Source: an uncultured Eubacteriales bacterium
GTDB lineage: Bacteria; Bacillota; Clostridia; Christensenellales; UBA1242
NCBI GenBank assembly: GCA_900552105.1
Contig: URYH01000001.1
Location: 29,031-93,030, forward strand
Direction: 5' to 3'
DNA: 64,000 nucleotides
The position numbers and the translations under genes were made by a program. Under the pieces are notes generated by a model. The model was not told where the DNA came from, made no database searches, and saw nothing but the letters and a program-made list of their open reading frames with translations. Shown here piece after piece: positions 6,536 through 15,347 of this stretch; position 1 is the first letter of the stretch; each line of letters starts with the position of its first letter.

Positions 6536-9385
6536 TTGGACGAAAAAGAAAATCAACACAAACCAAATAATGTTTTGCCGGGGCAAGTTCGCTATGATGA
6601 ACTTCTTTCTTCCATGACGCAGGAAGAAGAACATAGCGAAAATGTTTCTTCGCAAAAAATTGAAGGTCAAATTGATTTTTCGCAACTGCTTCTCGACCTT
6701 GATGCAAGGCTCAAACAAAGCGAAAGCACGCTCTCTCATGAACAAAAGCCATCGAGGCCACCAAAAGAGAGCCGAGAGCAAAAACTTGAGCGAGAAGAGA
6801 AAGAAAAAGAGCAAGTCGCGGAGTTTGAAGAACAAAAACGCGAGCAACAAAAAGCAAGTCAAAAAGTCGTTAAATCAGACATACAAAACCAAAAGAAGGA
6901 GGACGAAGACATGAGCATTGAGTTCAAAAACGAAGAAATTATTGAAGAGTCTCAAGACGCAAAAAGTGCCTTTTCTTTGCCTCCTCGCGGGAGTGACGGA
7001 TTGTTTGAAAAAAGCATTGACGAAGTTTTGCACGATTCAATGATTCCATACACCGAACACGTCGTGCTTGACCGTGCACTTCCTCGTGTTGAAGACGGAC
7101 TCAAACCTGTTCAAAGAAGAATTCTCTATTCCATGCTTGAACTCGGTGTCACACCAGACAAACCTTTCAGGAAGTCTGCGCGTATTGTTGGTGATTGCAT
7201 GGGTAAATATCACCCTCATGGCGATAGTTCTGTTTATGACGCAATGGTCAGAATGTCGCAAGATTTCTCAATGAGTGCTCCACTGATTTGGGGTCACGGA
7301 AACTTTGGCTCAGTTGATGGCGATGGTGCTGCTGCAATGAGATACACCGAAGCAAAACTTCAACCTCTCGCAATGGAACTTTTGCGTGATATTGAAAAAA
7401 ATACAATTCGTTGGGGACTTAACTTTGACGACACATTGAAAGAACCAGATATTTTGCCGGGGCGTTTTCCAAACCTTTTGGTTAATGGTGCATATGGAAT
7501 TGCTGTTGGTCTTGCAACAAACATTCCTCCTCACAATTTGGGCGAAGTGATTGACGGAACAGTGGCATATATTGACAACAACAAAATCACACTTGCCGAG
7601 ATGATGAAATATATTCCTGCGCCAGATTTTCCAACCGGTGCTCAAATCACTGCGGGAGATGAAATCGTCAATGCTTATCGCACAGGAAAAGGCAAACTAA
7701 TAATTCGAGCAAAATGCCACCTTGAATCAAAAGGTGACAAACGCGAACTCGTGTTCACTGAAATTCCTTATCAACAAAACAAGGCAGCAATTTTGCAAAA
7801 GATTGCTGAACTCAAAAACGACGGAAAAAATCCACTCGCTGACATCTCTGAAATTCGTGATGAAAGCGATAGGGAAGGAATGCGTGCTGTCATTCGCCTA
7901 AAAAAGGAAGCAAATCCAAAAGAGGTTTTGGAATATCTCTATAAATCAACAAACTTGCAGACCGCATTCAGCATAAATATGTTTGCAATCGCTGGTGGAA
8001 AACCAAAACTCATGGGACTTCTTGACATCATTTCATACTATGTTGAATATCAACGTGAAGTCATCTATAAGAGAACAAAGTTTGATTATGATGCAGCAAA
8101 AGATAGGGCTCATATTGTTGAAGGACTTCTGATTGCAATCAAGAATATTGATGAAGTTATCAAAATCATCAAAAAGTCTTCAACCACGGCTGAGGCAAAG
8201 AGCAGGCTCAAAGACAGATTTTTGCTTTCTGAACGCCAAGCGCAGGCAATTCTTGACATGCGTCTTGCTCGACTTGTAAATCTTGAAGTTGAAAAACTTG
8301 AACTTGAACTCAAAGAACTCAAAGAGCTCATCAAACGACTTTCTGAAATCCTTGCTTCAAAGAAATTGCAATTTGAAATTGTTAAAAATGAACTTCTTGA
8401 AATCAAGAAGAAGTATTCAGTTCCAAGAAGAAGCGAGATAATCAAGACTCTTGAAATCAAACAACTCAAAGAAGAAGACGAAACAGCATATCAAAAAGAT
8501 GTTTATATTGGTGTGACGGCGGCAAACAATGTCAAAAACATTGCAGCAAAAAATTACTCAATGGCTCAAAAAGAAATCACTGACACTTCAAGTGCGAACG
8601 ACATTCACACTGTGCTTGTTCCAACAAAATCAAAGAAAAAAATTTTGATGATAACAGAAAATGGAAATTGCATCAAAACTGATGTGCAAAAAATCCCAGA
8701 AGCAAAATGGCGTGACAAGGGAACATCAATAAAAAATATTGAGTCAAATGCTGATGTGAATGACAAAATTGTGTCAATCCTTGAAATGCCAGAAAAAACA
8801 GAAGATTTGCAAGTGCTGTTTATGACAAAATTTGGAATGGTCAAACTATCAAACTTTGACGACCTTGTCATCAGCAAAGGCTTCTATCAAGTCGTCAAAC
8901 TCAAAGATGGCGATAAAGTTTTGTCAGCAGAAATCAAGACAAAAGACGGGTCGGTGATTATGCTCTCAAAGAGTGGCATGGTTCTCAATATGTCAAAGAC
9001 TGACACTCCAACACAAGGCAGAATTTCAACAGGTGTTATTGGAATGAGTCTTGAAGCAAAAGACGAAGTTGTTTGTGCGGGGCAAGTGAGTGCGGAAGAC
9101 TCCTTGGTTGTGATGACAAACAAGGGTTTTGCAAAAAGAGTTTCGTGCAGTGAGTTTGATGTTTTGCCAAGAAATAGAAAAGGACTTCGAACGATTGCGC
9201 TTGGGGAAAACGGAAAAGAAGTTTTGTTTGGACAAATTTATAACACCAATAAAATTATTGCAGTTCTCACAACAAATGGACTTGTGTCGGTAGCAACGCG
9301 TTCGCTCGACGTTGAAGGGCGATACACAAAAGGCACTCAAAAAGTCAAACAAAAGATTGAAGAAGTATATTCTTATAACAGATAG
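6536..9385 (+). CDS. parC: Type II topoisomerase subunit A, ParC-like, with N-terminal extension
   Basis: 949 residues from TTG 6536. The conserved breakage-reunion domain begins only near residue 160 ([19 protein letters not shown]); catalytic Tyr lies in [10 protein letters not shown], the 5Y-CAP arginine precedes it. The C-terminal beta-pinwheel has no QRRGGKG GyrA box, fitting topoisomerase IV. The first ~125 residues are a charged, Glu/Lys/Gln-rich, probably coiled or disordered extension not typical of ParC. TTG 6536 abuts the parE stop and has only a distant AAGGAAG site. In contrast an AGAAGGAGG site ends 8 nt before an in-frame ATG at 6911, so a shorter 824-residue product starting MSIEFKNEE is plausible, either instead of or in addition to the long form. 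A terminator follows. Confidence 0.92.
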   Translation: MDEKENQHKPNNVLPGQVRYDELLSSMTQEEEHSENVSSQKIEGQIDFSQLLLDLDARLKQSESTLSHEQKPSRPPKESREQKLEREEKEKEQVAEFEEQKREQQKASQKVVKSDIQNQKKEDEDMSIEFKNEEIIEESQDAKSAFSLPPRGSDGLFEKSIDEVLHDSMIPYTEHVVLDRALPRVEDGLKPVQRRILYSMLELGVTPDKPFRKSARIVGDCMGKYHPHGDSSVYDAMVRMSQDFSMSAPLIWGHGNFGSVDGDGAAAMRYTEAKLQPLAMELLRDIEKNTIRWGLNFDDTLKEPDILPGRFPNLLVNGAYGIAVGLATNIPPHNLGEVIDGTVAYIDNNKITLAEMMKYIPAPDFPTGAQITAGDEIVNAYRTGKGKLIIRAKCHLESKGDKRELVFTEIPYQQNKAAILQKIAELKNDGKNPLADISEIRDESDREGMRAVIRLKKEANPKEVLEYLYKSTNLQTAFSINMFAIAGGKPKLMGLLDIISYYVEYQREVIYKRTKFDYDAAKDRAHIVEGLLIAIKNIDEVIKIIKKSSTTAEAKSRLKDRFLLSERQAQAILDMRLARLVNLEVEKLELELKELKELIKRLSEILASKKLQFEIVKNELLEIKKKYSVPRRSEIIKTLEIKQLKEEDETAYQKDVYIGVTAANNVKNIAAKNYSMAQKEITDTSSANDIHTVLVPTKSKKKILMITENGNCIKTDVQKIPEAKWRDKGTSIKNIESNADVNDKIVSILEMPEKTEDLQVLFMTKFGMVKLSNFDDLVISKGFYQVVKLKDGDKVLSAEIKTKDGSVIMLSKSGMVLNMSKTDTPTQGRISTGVIGMSLEAKDEVVCAGQVSAEDSLVVMTNKGFAKRVSCSEFDVLPRNRKGLRTIALGENGKEVLFGQIYNTNKIIAVLTTNGLVSVATRSLDVEGRYTKGTQKVKQKIEEVYSYNR
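6893..6913 (+). promoter_or_regulatory. Internal Shine-Dalgarno site and ATG within parC
   Basis: AGAAGGAGG ends at 6902, followed after 8 nt by an in-frame ATG at 6911. This is the best ribosome-binding site in the parE-parC region and may mark the true, or a second, parC start. Confidence 0.6.
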
Positions 9386-9404
9386 CAAATTCAAGCATTC
9401 AAGC

Positions 9405-9433
9405 AAAAAACGAGGCACATAGCCCCGTTTTTT
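9405..9433 (+). terminator. Terminator after parC
   Basis: AAAAAACGAGG / CCCCGTTTTTT hairpin (one mismatch, 7-nt loop) followed by T residues. Confidence 0.8.
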
Positions 9434-9574
9434 GTTTTGCTTTTGTCATATTTGGGAATCTCAAAAATATATTACATTAGACGTTGAATATTTTTCGACA
9501 TAACAAAACAAAAAATTATATTTTTAGCATTTGAATGTATAAACATTTCAAATAACATTAAAAGTGAGGTTTTC

Positions 9575-10342
9575 ATGCCGTTTCTAGTCGTTAAATCAAG
9601 GACAATAAAATTCACAATCTTCGTTATCATTGTGGCTTGCTTGCTCTCAATCAGCATTGACGGAGTGAATGCGGCACAGGTTTATTTTGGCTATCCAGCA
9701 AAAAAAGTGCCTGTTTACTGCGTTGAAACCGAAGAAAAAAAGGTCGCAATATCATTTGATGCTGCGTGGGGTGCCGACAAAACCGAAAAGATTATGAGCA
9801 TTCTCAAAGAATACAAAGTTAATGCAACATTTTTCTTGGTGAGTTTTTGGGCGGAAGAACACAGCGATTTGGTTAAAAAGATTGATGAAAACGGATTTGA
9901 AATCGGGAGTCACTCAAACTCGCACCCCGACTTTGCAAAACTATCTGAGACGCAAATGCGACAAGAACTTGAAGGTTCAATCAAAACCATTGAAGGAATA
10001 ACAAACAAAAAGGTTGAGGTGTTCAGATTTCCATTTGGGTCATACAACAACACCGCAATGAAAGTTTGTGAGGATATGAACCTCATTCCAATTCAATGGG
10101 ACGTCGACACGCTTGACTGGAAAGGAATAAAGGCTGACGAAATTTGCAAACGAGTTGTATCACGTGTGAAAAATGGTTCAATCATTCTTTGCCACAACAA
10201 TTCTGACCACATCACCGAAGCGCTTCCAATCATGCTTGACAGACTTCAAAAGAAAGGCTATGAAGTGACGAGTGTTGGCAACTTGATTTATAAATCAAAT
10301 TACTCAATTCGCCGTGATGGGACTCAAACAAAAAACGCATAA
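9575..10342 (+). CDS. Polysaccharide deacetylase, PdaB-like, membrane-anchored or secreted
   Basis: 255 residues. An N-terminal signal/anchor helix (about residues 8-28, TIKFTIFVIIVACLLSISI) precedes a NodB-homology domain. Motifs: ISFDAAWG (motif 1), HSNSHPD (metal-binding His pair, motif 2), RFPFGSYN (motif 3), DVDTLDW (motif 4) and ILCHNN (motif 5). The SFDAAWG form of motif 1 resembles the PdaB/YbaN group that deacetylates peptidoglycan N-acetyl sugars, some members of which act in sporulation. GAGG site 5 nt before the ATG. Substrate specificity is inferred from family. The SSB-like gene follows 24 bp downstream, probably by chance rather than function. Confidence 0.9.
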   Translation: MPFLVVKSRTIKFTIFVIIVACLLSISIDGVNAAQVYFGYPAKKVPVYCVETEEKKVAISFDAAWGADKTEKIMSILKEYKVNATFFLVSFWAEEHSDLVKKIDENGFEIGSHSNSHPDFAKLSETQMRQELEGSIKTIEGITNKKVEVFRFPFGSYNNTAMKVCEDMNLIPIQWDVDTLDWKGIKADEICKRVVSRVKNGSIILCHNNSDHITEALPIMLDRLQKKGYEVTSVGNLIYKSNYSIRRDGTQTKNA

Positions 10343-10366
10343 AAAGAGAAAACCAGGAGGGAAAAT

Positions 10367-11008
10367 ATGAATTATGAACAAATGAATAACAACAGGGTGT
10401 TTTTGACGGGGAAAGTGGCAACAGAGCCAAAGTTTTCTCATGAAACATTCGGCGAAGCATTTTATGAGATTGATTTGGAGGTTGAAAGACTCAGTCAAAA
10501 CATCGACATCATTCCAATCACCATTTCAGAAAAACTTATGACTGGAAATTTAATTCAGGTTGGCAATGTCATTTCAATCAAAGGACAATTTCGAAGTTAT
10601 AACAAAAGCGATGAAACACGAAGTCATTTGATGCTTACTGTTTTTGTTCGCGAAGTGACAACAGAACAAAAAGATATGCCAACAAACATAATTGAAATCA
10701 ATGGATTTATTTGCAAAAATCCGATTTATCGAACGACGCCATTTAAGCGCGAAATTTGCGATGTGTTGATTGCAGTAAATCGCGCCTACAACAAATCTGA
10801 CTATCTTCCTTGCATCGCGTGGGGCAGAAATGCGAGGTTTATTAAAGATGCTACGGTTGGCGACAAAGTGAGCCTTGTTGGACGAATCCAAAGCAGGGTG
10901 TATCAAAAGAAACTCGAAGACGGCAATGTCGAAGACAGAGTTGCCTACGAAGTGTCAGTCGGAAGAATAACGCTTGACAACGAAAGTGAAGAAGACGCCG
11001 CTTTGTAA
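10367..11008 (+). CDS. Two-domain single-stranded-DNA-binding-like protein
   Basis: 213 residues with two consecutive OB-fold SSB-like domains. Domain 1 (about 8-110) begins NRVFLTGKVATEPKFSHE; domain 2 (about 112-205) begins NIIEINGFICKNPIYRTT and contains the typical SSB strand LPCIAWGRNARF with VGDKVSLVGRIQSR. The acidic C-terminal tail (ESEEDAAL) is shorter than, and lacks the Phe of, canonical SSB tails. Related double-OB proteins are common in Clostridia next to or apart from the true ssb; a role in DNA metabolism or regulation is likely but not shown. Very strong GGAGG site 6 nt before the ATG. Confidence 0.82.
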   Translation: MNYEQMNNNRVFLTGKVATEPKFSHETFGEAFYEIDLEVERLSQNIDIIPITISEKLMTGNLIQVGNVISIKGQFRSYNKSDETRSHLMLTVFVREVTTEQKDMPTNIIEINGFICKNPIYRTTPFKREICDVLIAVNRAYNKSDYLPCIAWGRNARFIKDATVGDKVSLVGRIQSRVYQKKLEDGNVEDRVAYEVSVGRITLDNESEEDAAL

Positions 11009-11014
11009 AATAAC

Positions 11015-11050
11015 AAAAAAAAGAAGAGATGTGTTGTTCTCTTCTTTTTT
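11015..11050. terminator. Bidirectional terminator
   Basis: AAGAAGAGA / TCTCTTCTT hairpin flanked by A and T tracts between convergent genes; can serve both strands. Confidence 0.8.
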
Positions 11051-11057
11051 ATTCAAC

Positions 11058-14000
11058 TTATTTTTGTTTCTTTTTGTCTTTGTTGAGTTTTTTGGTTTCA
11101 CGTTTGATGTGACGATCAACTCTTTCTTGTTCTTTTTGATATTTGAGATAGATTTTCTTTTCTTCAAGAACGAGAAGTTCAGGGTTTTCAAGTTGTTTGA
11201 TCTTTTCTTTGATTGAATTCAAAGTTGCATCAAGTTTTGATTTTTCGTTCATATAAGATTTGAATTCTTTTTCCATCTTGCTTGATTTTGAGTTTCCATG
11301 TGATCTAAACTCTTGCAAATCTTTTTGATAGTTTTCTTCAAGTGTTGCAAGTTCATTTTCAACAATCTTTTGCAGTTCAACTTGTTCAGCAATTTGTTTG
11401 TCAATGTTTTTCTTTGCCTCAATTTTTGCTTTTTCGCGTTCAAGAGAAGATTTGCGGTTATAGGTTGCTTGAGTTGATTTTTCAAACTTTTTGATTTTGA
11501 TGTGTCGAAGTGTGAAAGCAAGAATTGCGCCAATCACTGCAACACCAAATATGATTGATGGGACGAGAAGCCAGATTTCTTTGTTTGAAAGTTTGTTTGT
11601 TTCATTTGCTTCGTCTGTTGTGTCGCCTGGTGTGTCGTCATTGCTTGATGTTTCAACAACTGCGACGTTTGCTTGTTTTTTGGATTCCTTGAGTGCAACT
11701 GCTTCGTCATATTCCGCTTGGTCGAGTTCTGTCACAACCAAATTGTCAACGATTGCTGTTCCAAGAGTTTGAGATATTGGGCTTGAAACTGTGAGTGTGA
11801 GACCTTGATCGCCATCTTCTGTTGCTTTGAGAAGGAATGTGTATGTTTTGAATTCTCCGTTTGTGACAATGTTTTTGAGAGTTGTGTCAAAACCAGAAAG
11901 TTTCAAACTTGCGCCAAATGTCAATTCTTTGTCATCTTCGCTTGAGAGTGTTTGCATACGTTGAGTGAGAATGTCGAGTGAAATTTTGTAGAATTTGTCT
12001 TTTGTGAAATGGAAATCATTTTTTGTTGTGATGCTTGATGTTCCTTTTTCTGTGTTTGAAACAATGAGCATATTGTTGTCTTCGTTTTTACCAACGACGC
12101 CAAAAGCGTTTTCTTTTGCACTTATTACGCCAGCGAATGCTCCGTCACAAAGCGAACTTGAAGAGGTGAGCAGTTCCCAAACACCAAAAGTATTTTGTGT
12201 GTCAGAAACAATTTTCCAGTTGCCATTTTTGAAGTCAACAATTTTTGTGTTGTTTTGATTCTCAAGAGCCAAGAATTGTTCATCTGTCAAAGTTTTCTTG
12301 ACAAGTCTGACATTGTCAACAAATCCAAATCCAATTGCGTTTTGCGTTTGTGTTCCAAAATTAAATTTGATGTCAATGTTGGTTGAAGCGGCATTTGTTC
12401 TGATTGCAACTTTGTATTTTTTCCAATCGCCATTTGTGTTAATTTCAGAAAATTTTGATATTGTTTTGCTGTTTGAAATGACGGAGAAAGAGAGTGCTCC
12501 TGCATTGAGCTCTGTCTTGCAATCAAATGTGAGTTCATAGGTCGAAGATGCCTCGAGCGAGATTGAAGAGAGAGAAGCGGATTGATAGGTTGATGCCAAA
12601 TTCTTGAACATGAGAATGTTGTTTGAGTTTGCGTTTGCCTCATGGGTGTCTGGGTCAACAATGTTAAAGTCGGGGTTTTGTGGGTTTGCAGTGCCAATCA
12701 TTGTTGCGTTATACAATTTTGATTGTGTGTTTATGACACCAAAAGCAATATCGGTTTTTGAAACATTTGGGTCAACTTCATGTGTCCATTTTTCCACTTC
12801 ATAAGGGAAAGCATAAGCGGGCTTGCCGGCAACAAATTCAACCGGTGTCGAAACTGTATAATTGTTGAAATGTCCATTTGCGATAAGAGGAGAAGCAGAT
12901 GACAAATTGAGATCAATTGTTTTTTGGAAACTTCCAGTTGCACCATCATATTCTTTTGATGTCATGCTGAAGAATTTGATGTCATCAAGTGCGATTTCGC
13001 CAGTTGCTTTTGAGTCCTTTGTTCCAATTGAAACTTGAAGAGAGAATTTTGTCTCTTTAAGTCCGTTTCCTTTGATAAAGAAAGTGTAGGTGTTGAAATC
13101 ATTTTTCACAGCATTTGTGTTTGATGAAATTGTGAGTTCGGCAGACTTTGGTTCATATGAAGGATAATCTTTTTTGATTTCGTCGCTTTCAACAAGTTTG
13201 AGTGTTGCGTTTGATGATGAGATTGCTTCAATGATTTTTGCATCAACTGAAACTGCATAAACGCCGTAGGCTGGAACAACAATGTCTTTAAGTTCATAAC
13301 ATGAATAAGATTTTTGTTCATTCTTAATCATAAATGCAAATGAGTTGTTTGATGAGAGATTTGAATACTTTGAATTATCTCTTACATCAACAAATTTTGC
13401 CGAGGTGTCAAAAATTGGTGAGAGAACCGAAGTGGAAGGGTCGTTGAAGTTTGCATTGCCAATTTTTGAAGTGATGTCAACATAGTCGTCAACGAGGTTG
13501 ATTTCACGATATGTTTTTGCTTCGAGTGGGCGAGTCGCATTTTCAGCAACTTGTTGAGTGAGCAAGTTGTCATATGAGCTTTCTGAAGTTCTAAAAAATT
13601 CGATGTTATCAAAGAAAACAGCCGACGTCGAAGGTGTGTTTTTTGAACCAAGATACATTTGGATTTTGATATCTTTTTTTGTGGCGCCAGTTCTGATGAA
13701 AAAGTAGTTTTTTGTCCATTGTTGAAAGTTGACTTCTGAAAAACTGTTTGTTGCATCATAGTTGTCAACCAAGCCGTCAACATAGAGAGAAGCAAAACTT
13801 GATGAAGTTGTTTTTGTGTTTATTGCAACAACATAGAAAGAATTTGCTTCCAAAGAAGTCGAAGAGCTTGACTCAAATCCTGCTTTTACATAATTTTTTT
13901 GTGCGTTAACCATAAGGATATGTTTGTCGCTTGCAACAGTCCCGCCACGACCTGGGTTTTGTCCAATTTCAAGACCGTAAGTGTTTTTGTTGTTTGAAAA

Positions 14001-14267
14001 ATCTGTTTCGTCAACAGAAATGATGCCACTTTTCACGCCGTCAGATGTTTCAATTTTGTTCCAACCACTTGGACTTGATTGCAGAGAGCTTGATGAAGAA
14101 CTATCAAAGTCTTTGTTTGATATTGAAACTTCAACAATATCACTTGTTTCTGCAAAAACATTTTGGACTTTTGATGAAAGTGCAAAGCACAAAGGTGTGC
14201 ATGCAAAAATCACCAAGCAGATAATTGGAAAAAATATTTTTGTAAATTTGTTTTTTTGTTGTCCCAT
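11058..14267 (-). CDS. Large membrane-anchored surface protein with four beta-sandwich repeats and cytoplasmic coiled coil
   Basis: 1069 residues. A signal sequence at about 10-38 (IFFPIICLVIFACTPLCFA). The ectodomain contains four divergent repeats of roughly 180-200 residues, each with the pattern of carbohydrate-binding jelly-roll modules: a segment like SLEANSFYVVAINTK, later W/F-x-x-Y-x-F-x-I/L, then a closing strand VFFDNIEF / IALDDIKF / GFVDNVRL / AIVDNLVV. A Thr/Asp-rich linker leads to one transmembrane helix (about 905-928, IWLLVPSIIFGVAVIGAIL), then about 140 cytoplasmic residues of Lys/Glu-rich coiled coil. The architecture suggests binding of glycans outside and an intracellular structural or signalling tail. 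No catalytic domain seen. The function is inference. Confidence 0.8.
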   Translation of the reverse strand: MGQQKNKFTKIFFPIICLVIFACTPLCFALSSKVQNVFAETSDIVEVSISNKDFDSSSSSSLQSSPSGWNKIETSDGVKSGIISVDETDFSNNKNTYGLEIGQNPGRGGTVASDKHILMVNAQKNYVKAGFESSSSTSLEANSFYVVAINTKTTSSSFASLYVDGLVDNYDATNSFSEVNFQQWTKNYFFIRTGATKKDIKIQMYLGSKNTPSTSAVFFDNIEFFRTSESSYDNLLTQQVAENATRPLEAKTYREINLVDDYVDITSKIGNANFNDPSTSVLSPIFDTSAKFVDVRDNSKYSNLSSNNSFAFMIKNEQKSYSCYELKDIVVPAYGVYAVSVDAKIIEAISSSNATLKLVESDEIKKDYPSYEPKSAELTISSNTNAVKNDFNTYTFFIKGNGLKETKFSLQVSIGTKDSKATGEIALDDIKFFSMTSKEYDGATGSFQKTIDLNLSSASPLIANGHFNNYTVSTPVEFVAGKPAYAFPYEVEKWTHEVDPNVSKTDIAFGVINTQSKLYNATMIGTANPQNPDFNIVDPDTHEANANSNNILMFKNLASTYQSASLSSISLEASSTYELTFDCKTELNAGALSFSVISNSKTISKFSEINTNGDWKKYKVAIRTNAASTNIDIKFNFGTQTQNAIGFGFVDNVRLVKKTLTDEQFLALENQNNTKIVDFKNGNWKIVSDTQNTFGVWELLTSSSSLCDGAFAGVISAKENAFGVVGKNEDNNMLIVSNTEKGTSSITTKNDFHFTKDKFYKISLDILTQRMQTLSSEDDKELTFGASLKLSGFDTTLKNIVTNGEFKTYTFLLKATEDGDQGLTLTVSSPISQTLGTAIVDNLVVTELDQAEYDEAVALKESKKQANVAVVETSSNDDTPGDTTDEANETNKLSNKEIWLLVPSIIFGVAVIGAILAFTLRHIKIKKFEKSTQATYNRKSSLEREKAKIEAKKNIDKQIAEQVELQKIVENELATLEENYQKDLQEFRSHGNSKSSKMEKEFKSYMNEKSKLDATLNSIKEKIKQLENPELLVLEEKKIYLKYQKEQERVDRHIKRETKKLNKDKKKQK

Positions 14268-14359
14268 ATTTCACCTTTAATATAAATTTAACTTTGCCAT
14301 TATATAATAATATCTTAATAAAATCAAATAATTTGGGCTGAAAAAACAATAATAATATC

Positions 14360-14737
14360 ATGAACAAAAAAAGACTTGATTTCAACATTTTGTGGATTGT
14401 CCTTGCGGGCATTTTTATTGGTCTGATAAATGGATTTTTGGGAGGTGGAGGAGGTATGTTTTGCGTGCCAATGCTTGAAAAACTCTACTCACTCAAAACA
14501 AAAGAAGCTCATTCCACAGCACTTGTCGTGATGTTGCCACTCAGCATTGTCAGCAGTGTTGTCTATCTTTTAAACAATAATATTGATATGTTTAGCCTTG
14601 GTTTGTGCGGGATTGGAGTGCTTTTTGGTGGCGTGTTTGGGGCAATTTTCCTCAAAAAAATCAAGTCAAAATGGATTATGCTTGCCTTTGCTGTGCTCAT
14701 GCTCGCAGCAGGCATAAAAATGGTGCTGCCATGGTGA
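14360..14737 (+). CDS. TSUP (TauE/SafE) transporter, N-terminal half
   Basis: 125 residues with four hydrophobic helices. It carries the TSUP family signature near the N-terminus (GLINGFLGGGGGMFCVPML). Full-length TSUP proteins are about 250 residues with two homologous halves; this gene encodes only the first half, and the gene beginning at 14731 encodes the second, overlapping by 7 bases (ATGGTGA). Together they would form a complete anion or sulfur-compound exporter, either as a heterodimer or larger oligomer. Both frames are intact and have their own starts, so this looks like a stable split gene rather than a fresh frameshift. No clear Shine-Dalgarno site precedes the ATG. Substrate unknown. 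Confidence 0.85.
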   Translation: MNKKRLDFNILWIVLAGIFIGLINGFLGGGGGMFCVPMLEKLYSLKTKEAHSTALVVMLPLSIVSSVVYLLNNNIDMFSLGLCGIGVLFGGVFGAIFLKKIKSKWIMLAFAVLMLAAGIKMVLPW

Positions 14738-15108
14738 TTTTGTGGCATATCCTCATCGGTCTTTTTTCAGGCGTAATTTCGGGCATGGGACTTGGCGGTG
14801 GAACTATCATGATTCCAGCGCTCACAATACTTTTGGGCATTCCTCAAACAGTTGCACAAGGCATCAATCTTCTTGCATTCATTCCAACTGCTATTGTCGC
14901 AATAATTATTCACTCAAAAAATGGTTTCATACAAACAAAAAACTTAATGTGGATAATTATGCCGGGAGTTCTTTTTTCTGTCATTGGTGCAAGCATAACA
15001 AATCTCATTCCAAGAAACATTGTTCGCATCATTTTTGGAGCGTTTTTGATTGCCATTGCGATTTGGCAGTTCATAACCTTTTTTATGCTTATAAAAAACA
15101 AAAAATAG
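14731..15108 (+). CDS. TSUP (TauE/SafE) transporter, C-terminal half
   Basis: 125 residues, four hydrophobic helices, with a second copy of the TSUP signature (GLFSGVISGMGLGGGTIMIP). I chose ATG 14731 because it puts this signature in the first helix and couples translation to the preceding half-gene by overlapping its stop codon; longer in-frame starts would add a non-hydrophobic, unlikely N-terminus. The product is homologous to the first half, as expected for the inverted-repeat TSUP fold. A ferredoxin gene with its own promoter follows; no functional link is evident. Confidence 0.85.
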   Translation: MVILWHILIGLFSGVISGMGLGGGTIMIPALTILLGIPQTVAQGINLLAFIPTAIVAIIIHSKNGFIQTKNLMWIIMPGVLFSVIGASITNLIPRNIVRIIFGAFLIAIAIWQFITFFMLIKNKK

Positions 15109-15137
15109 TGGACAAACTTTTTGCTATATGCTATTAT
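15109..15137 (+). promoter_or_regulatory. Promoter of ferredoxin gene
   Basis: TGGACA (15109-15114), 17-nt spacer, TATTAT (15132-15137); GAGGTG ribosome site at 15151-15156. Confidence 0.6.
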
Positions 15138-15161
15138 ACTTGCATTAGTAGAGGTGAAACT

Positions 15162-15329
15162 ATGATTGACAAGAACAAATGTATTAGTTGCGGAGCGTGT
15201 GTTTCAGTTTGCCCAGTTGAAGCAATCAAATTTGGGGCTGATTCAAAACCTGTTATTGACCCAAACATTTGTGTGAAATGTGGTGCTTGTGAAAACACTT
15301 GCCCAGTTGAAGCAATAAAAATTGATTAG
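15162..15329 (+). CDS. 2[4Fe-4S] ferredoxin
   Basis: 55 residues, the usual length of clostridial-type ferredoxin. It has two CxxCxxCxxxCP cluster-binding motifs: CISCGACVSVCPVEAI (about 8-23) and CVKCGACENTCPVEAI (about 37-52), so each [4Fe-4S] cluster has its full set of four cysteines. It acts as a cytoplasmic low-potential electron carrier, for example for pyruvate:ferredoxin oxidoreductase or hydrogenase in anaerobes. Start ATG 15162 is preceded by GAGGTG and its own promoter. The frame is open upstream, but the upstream part overlaps the TSUP gene and is not protein-like. Confidence 0.95.
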   Translation: MIDKNKCISCGACVSVCPVEAIKFGADSKPVIDPNICVKCGACENTCPVEAIKID

Positions 15330-15347
15330 GAAAATTTTGAGGATTAT

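Noticed and set aside
6257..6862. 201-codon minus-strand frame opposite the parE/parC junction
   Set aside because: Antisense to two clear genes, very Phe-rich, no start signal; a shadow frame.
9470..9574. Sporulation-type sigma-factor promoter before the PdaB-like gene
   Set aside because: GTATA and CATTA words are present but spacing does not fit sigma-F/G or sigma-E consensus well enough to claim.
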